Part shown: piece by piece, positions 34,501 through 37,245 of the stretch
How the letters are laid out: each line of letters begins with the position of its first letter
Numbering within the stretch: the first letter of the stretch is position 1
Source of the DNA: Pezizomycotina sp. ARF18
Taxonomy: Eukaryota; Ascomycota
DNA length: 37,245 nt
Direction: 5' to 3'
NCBI GenBank assembly: GCA_002224055.1
Contig: AZLU01000315.1
Location: forward strand, 1 to 37,245
Translations under genes and position numbers: made by a program
Notes under the pieces: model-generated
What the model was told of the DNA's origin: nothing
The model's input: only the letters and a program-made list of their open reading frames with translations
Databases searched by the model: none

Positions 34501-35669
34501 TGGTACTACCTCCGAGCAGATGAACGGAGATCTACGAGTGCAACGGTTCCGAGAGTTAATTTGACTTCAGTTTCGTTTGAAGACCTTCGTCGGCAAGAAG
34601 AACCTGTTTTGATAGAGAATCTCAACTTTGGATCATGCACATCCGTGTGGGATCAAGCTTATTTGAAAGAGAAGCTAGATCTTCAAAGAAACGTAAGTAT
34701 CCTTCATCCGTTCGCTATACATCTCTATTCAGACACCTAATCCAGGGGGCGCAGATTAATTGTTCACGCAAGCAAAGATGAGCAGAACATGAACTTCCAA
34801 ACGAAAACTTCTCATATGTTACGCTTCCCATTGGCGATTTCATCGACGCTGCGTTCTCTGGCACACGGCATCTTTATTTTCGTGCCCTATCATCTAAAGG
34901 TGCCACAGCGGCACCTGCCTCGATCAGTGACTTCCCGGAAATTTGTAGTGATTTTAACATTCCTTTGGAGGTTAGCGTCCGGTCTACTTCCTTCTAGCTT
35001 GTAAAGAGACCCAGCCAACTGATGTTTACCTTTCAAGCTCGAGTTCATCCGAGAAAATGAATTCTCCTCCCCGCTCAGAATATCCAGCGCTGATATCGGG
35101 ATGTGGCTACATTACGATGTTATGTCAAATTGCCTCTTCCACTGCCGCGGAGGAAGAAGCTGGTCTTATTTCCTCCCGGCGATATTCACCCGAGCTCCAG
35201 TTTCCTCCGGGCCAAACCACGAGCGTCATCGAAAACATTTTCGAAAATGTGCCCGAAGGCACTCATCCGCGGTTTGCGATCATGGAACCGGGAGATGTTT
35301 TGTTTATTCCAAAATTCTGGCGCATGCCGCATTACCGCTGACTCCTTGCGTGGCTGTCGTACGTTAAACTCGCATTTCTCCTACGTCTCCTTTTAGATTC
35401 TATTACTCCTCTCAATTAGCTGCTAGGCTAATAGTTTGAATCGAAATTGAAGAATGTCTTTTATAGAGATATGCCACTCGGTGTCTACTCGACCGAAGGT
35501 AAGGACGTTTATGGGAACAAAGACATACGAGCGTACGAAAAAGCGAGGAAAAGCATTCGTAAGATAATTGAAAGACTTTGATGAGGAATCCGCCGTTCCA
35601 GGTAACATCCGTGCCTTTTATTTGCAAAGGCTCGGAGCGGAGCTTCTAGCAGCGGTGGGACTACACTAG
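31576..35669 (+). CDS. PPM2: tRNA wybutosine-synthesising protein 4 (Tyw4/Ppm2), methyltransferase-Kelch-JmjC
   Basis: Methylates and methoxycarbonylates yW-86 in tRNA-Phe. N-terminal leucine-carboxymethyltransferase-like domain: exon 1 31576-31620, intron to 31785, then TNDSSIVSKRSVERV, FVKKPK, SPLINRGYYVRMKAI and IVINLGCGY (SAM motif). Then VDFPELILKKAEMISDNPEL, SEYITIGVDLHEPSVLEQFL, FLSEVSIVYMETTAADNLIR and LLEQIFPAGPEHPFAITMLS. The Kelch region has LVFLAGGRTSPGN, RYRHCAASLG, RIILFGGKR, AVVIVGGVSRDL and LAIFGGG. The C-terminal JmjC/cupin domain has GDFIDAAFSGTRHLYFRALS, MWLHYDVMSN (HxD), MEPGDVLFIPKFW and, in a shifted frame, the distal His. Late introns: 34693-34745, 34971-35037 and 35359-35452. 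It ends GAELLAAVGLH at 35669. Exons between 32031 and 32540, a stretch with A25 and T25 runs, are unresolved. Many single-base breaks. Confidence 0.95.
32137..32161. repeat. Poly(A) tract, 25 nt, inside PPM2
   Basis: 25 A in the probable intronic part of the PPM2 methyltransferase region, paired with a T25 run 293 nt downstream. Confidence 0.95.
32455..32479. repeat. Poly(T) tract, 25 nt, inside PPM2
   Basis: 25 T closely preceding a possible acceptor (CTTTAG at 32482-32487), in a PPM2 intron. Confidence 0.93.
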
Positions 35670-35987
35670 ATATACGTATATGTATTTATACCTTTTTCCT
35701 CTTCACTCTCCTGGCAAGTACTCTAGGTAGATAGTCTGGGTACGAGACTACTTTTTAAGAGAACATCTCTTTAAGATTACGTTTATGAGTTGCTAAGTGA
35801 TGGCAAATGCCCGCTTTTTATTTTATTGTTATGTTTTGTTCCGATTTGGGTCTTTAATTTTATAGTCCGAGAGAACAAAAAAAAAAAAAACATTCATTGT
35901 TTCTTTTTGAGAAGAAAATAAACACCTGAGAGGAAGATTTCGAGGAAATGAAAGGAAATAAGTAAGCAGTCGTATGTATAAGCCAAA
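35670..35987. other. Convergent 3' spacer, PPM2 and prolyl-tRNA synthetase
   Basis: 318 nt of shared 3' sequence, AT-rich with short A runs. Nothing else seen. Confidence 0.65.
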
Positions 35988-37245
35988 TTAATAGCTTCTT
36001 CCAAAGAGGCAGAATTCCTATTGTTTATCAAAGTCGTTAGTCCCAGGCCATGAACAGGAGATCTAGTTCGCGAAACTCACCTTTGCATCCTTGCCACAAG
36101 CCAGACACTTTGTTTCACCGAGAACGAGCCCCTCCGGTTGGTTGAACGGACGACACAGACTCTTGCTCCATGCTCGGGGCTTTGGCGTCTTCCGGCTCGT
36201 CCGAATCATCTCTCCTCTTGGTCCTCTCCTTGATACCGTCCTCGCACTCTTCTTTGAGGCAGAAGAATAATTACAAGTTTTTTGTTGTTAAGGGCTGCAC
36301 GAATTCTTCCCACTTGGAGATTTTCTCAATGTTCGAATCGAAGGACTGTTTAGCCCTGCTGTAGAGATCCCCTTGTATTTTTTCCAGGAGAGCTGAGACG
36401 GAGTCGGAGAGGCCGTCGAGCGATATAGCCTGCTTCTCTCCGTTGTCACGGCGGACGGCCATAACCTGATTCTTCTTGGCAATCCTGCGGGCCGTACTTC
36501 GAGGCGCAGAGGAACACCCTTGAGCTCCCAGTCGTTGAACTTGTAACCCGGGGAATACACGTCCCTCGTGTCCGCCTTCGCGCGGATATCGGCAGCTCTC
36601 CAGCTTCGCACTGATGTCTTCGACGACTTGTACATCGCGGCCTTCTCATCTTGCGACATCTTGGCTGTGATACCGCACGGAACGAGAACGACCTGGAAAT
36701 GAGCAACTCGGGGAGGAATCACGAGACCCTTGTTGTCGACCGTGGATCATGACCATGACTCCTATCACTCTGGTAGAAAGACCCCACGAGTTCTGCCAAA
36801 CGAAAAGCTTTTCGGGGACCTCGTTCTCCTTTGGCGAGGGATCCTCGACGGTAATGTTAACATCTTGCTGAATTCTGTCGAGGCAGTGTGAAGTAGCGCC
36901 CTGGATGCCTCTACCCGTGGTCGGAATATACCCTCACATGTTGTCGTGTAGAGGCGCCGGGCGAAGCGCTCCTTGTCGGTCTTCTTCCCCTTAATAACGG
37001 GACAGCCAGCAGTTCCTCGTAAACCCCAGCGTAAAGTCCAGAATTTGGAGCACTTCCTCGCCGGCTCCCTTGTTCCGTAAGGTGAACGGTGTGGCCTTCC
37101 TGCCAGAGGACTCACGGTCCTAAGGAAGGTTGCGGGTGCTTGGAATTCCCACCGGACGACAGAGTTCCACTGATTTAGTCTCAGAGGGAGATCCCTGTGG
37201 GATCGTATCCACTTCGCATAGTACGGAATACATTCCGGTTTCCGA
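35988..37245 (-). CDS. Cytoplasmic prolyl-tRNA synthetase, 5' part cut by the window edge
   Basis: Class II synthetase charging tRNA-Pro. The window holds the catalytic core from motif 1/2 onward. Reading inward from the right edge: YYAKWIRSHRDLPLRLNQWN, SVVRWEF and REFLWQEGHT (motif 2). Then EEVLQILDFY, PVIKGKKTDKERFA, TTCEGY, SKMF, GLVIPPRVAHFQVVLVPCGI and YSPGYKFNDWELKGVPLRLE. The C-terminal zinc-binding-like domain follows: QVMAVRRDNGEKQAISLDGL, SKWEEFVQPL, EECEDGIKERTKRR, PEGLVLGETKCLACGKDAK. A 30-nt last exon (35988-36017, after intron 36018-36080 with a CTAAC branch point) gives EFCLFGRSY and TAA. This is the eukaryote-type ProRS ending in a Tyr, as in fungal, archaeal and plant cytosolic forms. 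Frame breaks occur throughout, for example near 36260, 36480, 36570, 36740 and 37080. The start lies beyond 37245. Confidence 0.96.

Overview
The window is nuclear DNA from a filamentous ascomycete-type fungus, most likely Pezizomycotina. I place it there from short spliceosomal introns (about 55-220 nt, a few over 300, GT-AG, with CTAAC/CTGAC-like branch points), the standard genetic code, and gene content. It has a stand-alone UDP-glucose 4-epimerase rather than a Gal10-type fusion, plus a Bqt4-like APSES protein, Hikeshi/Opi10, a POLD4/Cdm1 subunit and an EIF1AD-like protein. I cannot name the genus. Exons are GC-balanced. Spacers are AT-rich and full of microsatellites and very long A or T runs.

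Left to right I recognise 17 single-copy housekeeping genes. They are a Bqt4-like nuclear-envelope protein (+), tRNA-splicing endonuclease Sen34 (+), UDP-glucose 4-epimerase (-), a Pmp3-family membrane proteolipid (+), Hikeshi/Opi10 (-), the Golgi apyrase Ynd1 (-), RhoGDI (+), DNA polymerase delta subunit 4 (-), V-ATPase c'' Vma16 (-), a 3-oxoacyl-ACP-reductase-like SDR (+), the SUMO E1 subunit Uba2 (-), Alg3 mannosyltransferase (+), an EIF1AD-like protein (-), TFIIA gamma (+), an Atg18-family WD protein (-), the wybutosine protein Tyw4/Ppm2 with a JmjC tail (+), and a prolyl-tRNA synthetase cut by the right edge (-). There is no operon or cluster logic. Several genes serve the endomembrane system (Alg3, Ynd1, Vma16, Atg18) or tRNA biology (Sen34, Ppm2, ProRS), but this looks like ordinary scatter. 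From the SDR gene to the right edge the genes alternate strand strictly, giving convergent pairs and divergent shared promoters.

The most striking property is that nearly every gene is broken by single-base indels, mostly one missing base in a short homopolymer, while splice sites, catalytic motifs and the codons between breaks are intact. The simplest reading is uncorrected single-molecule sequencing error in a healthy genome, not pseudogenes. The coordinates below therefore span whole genes, and one reading frame will not translate through them. I found no transposon, tRNA, rRNA, CRISPR array or virus-derived gene, and no convincing new multi-gene system.
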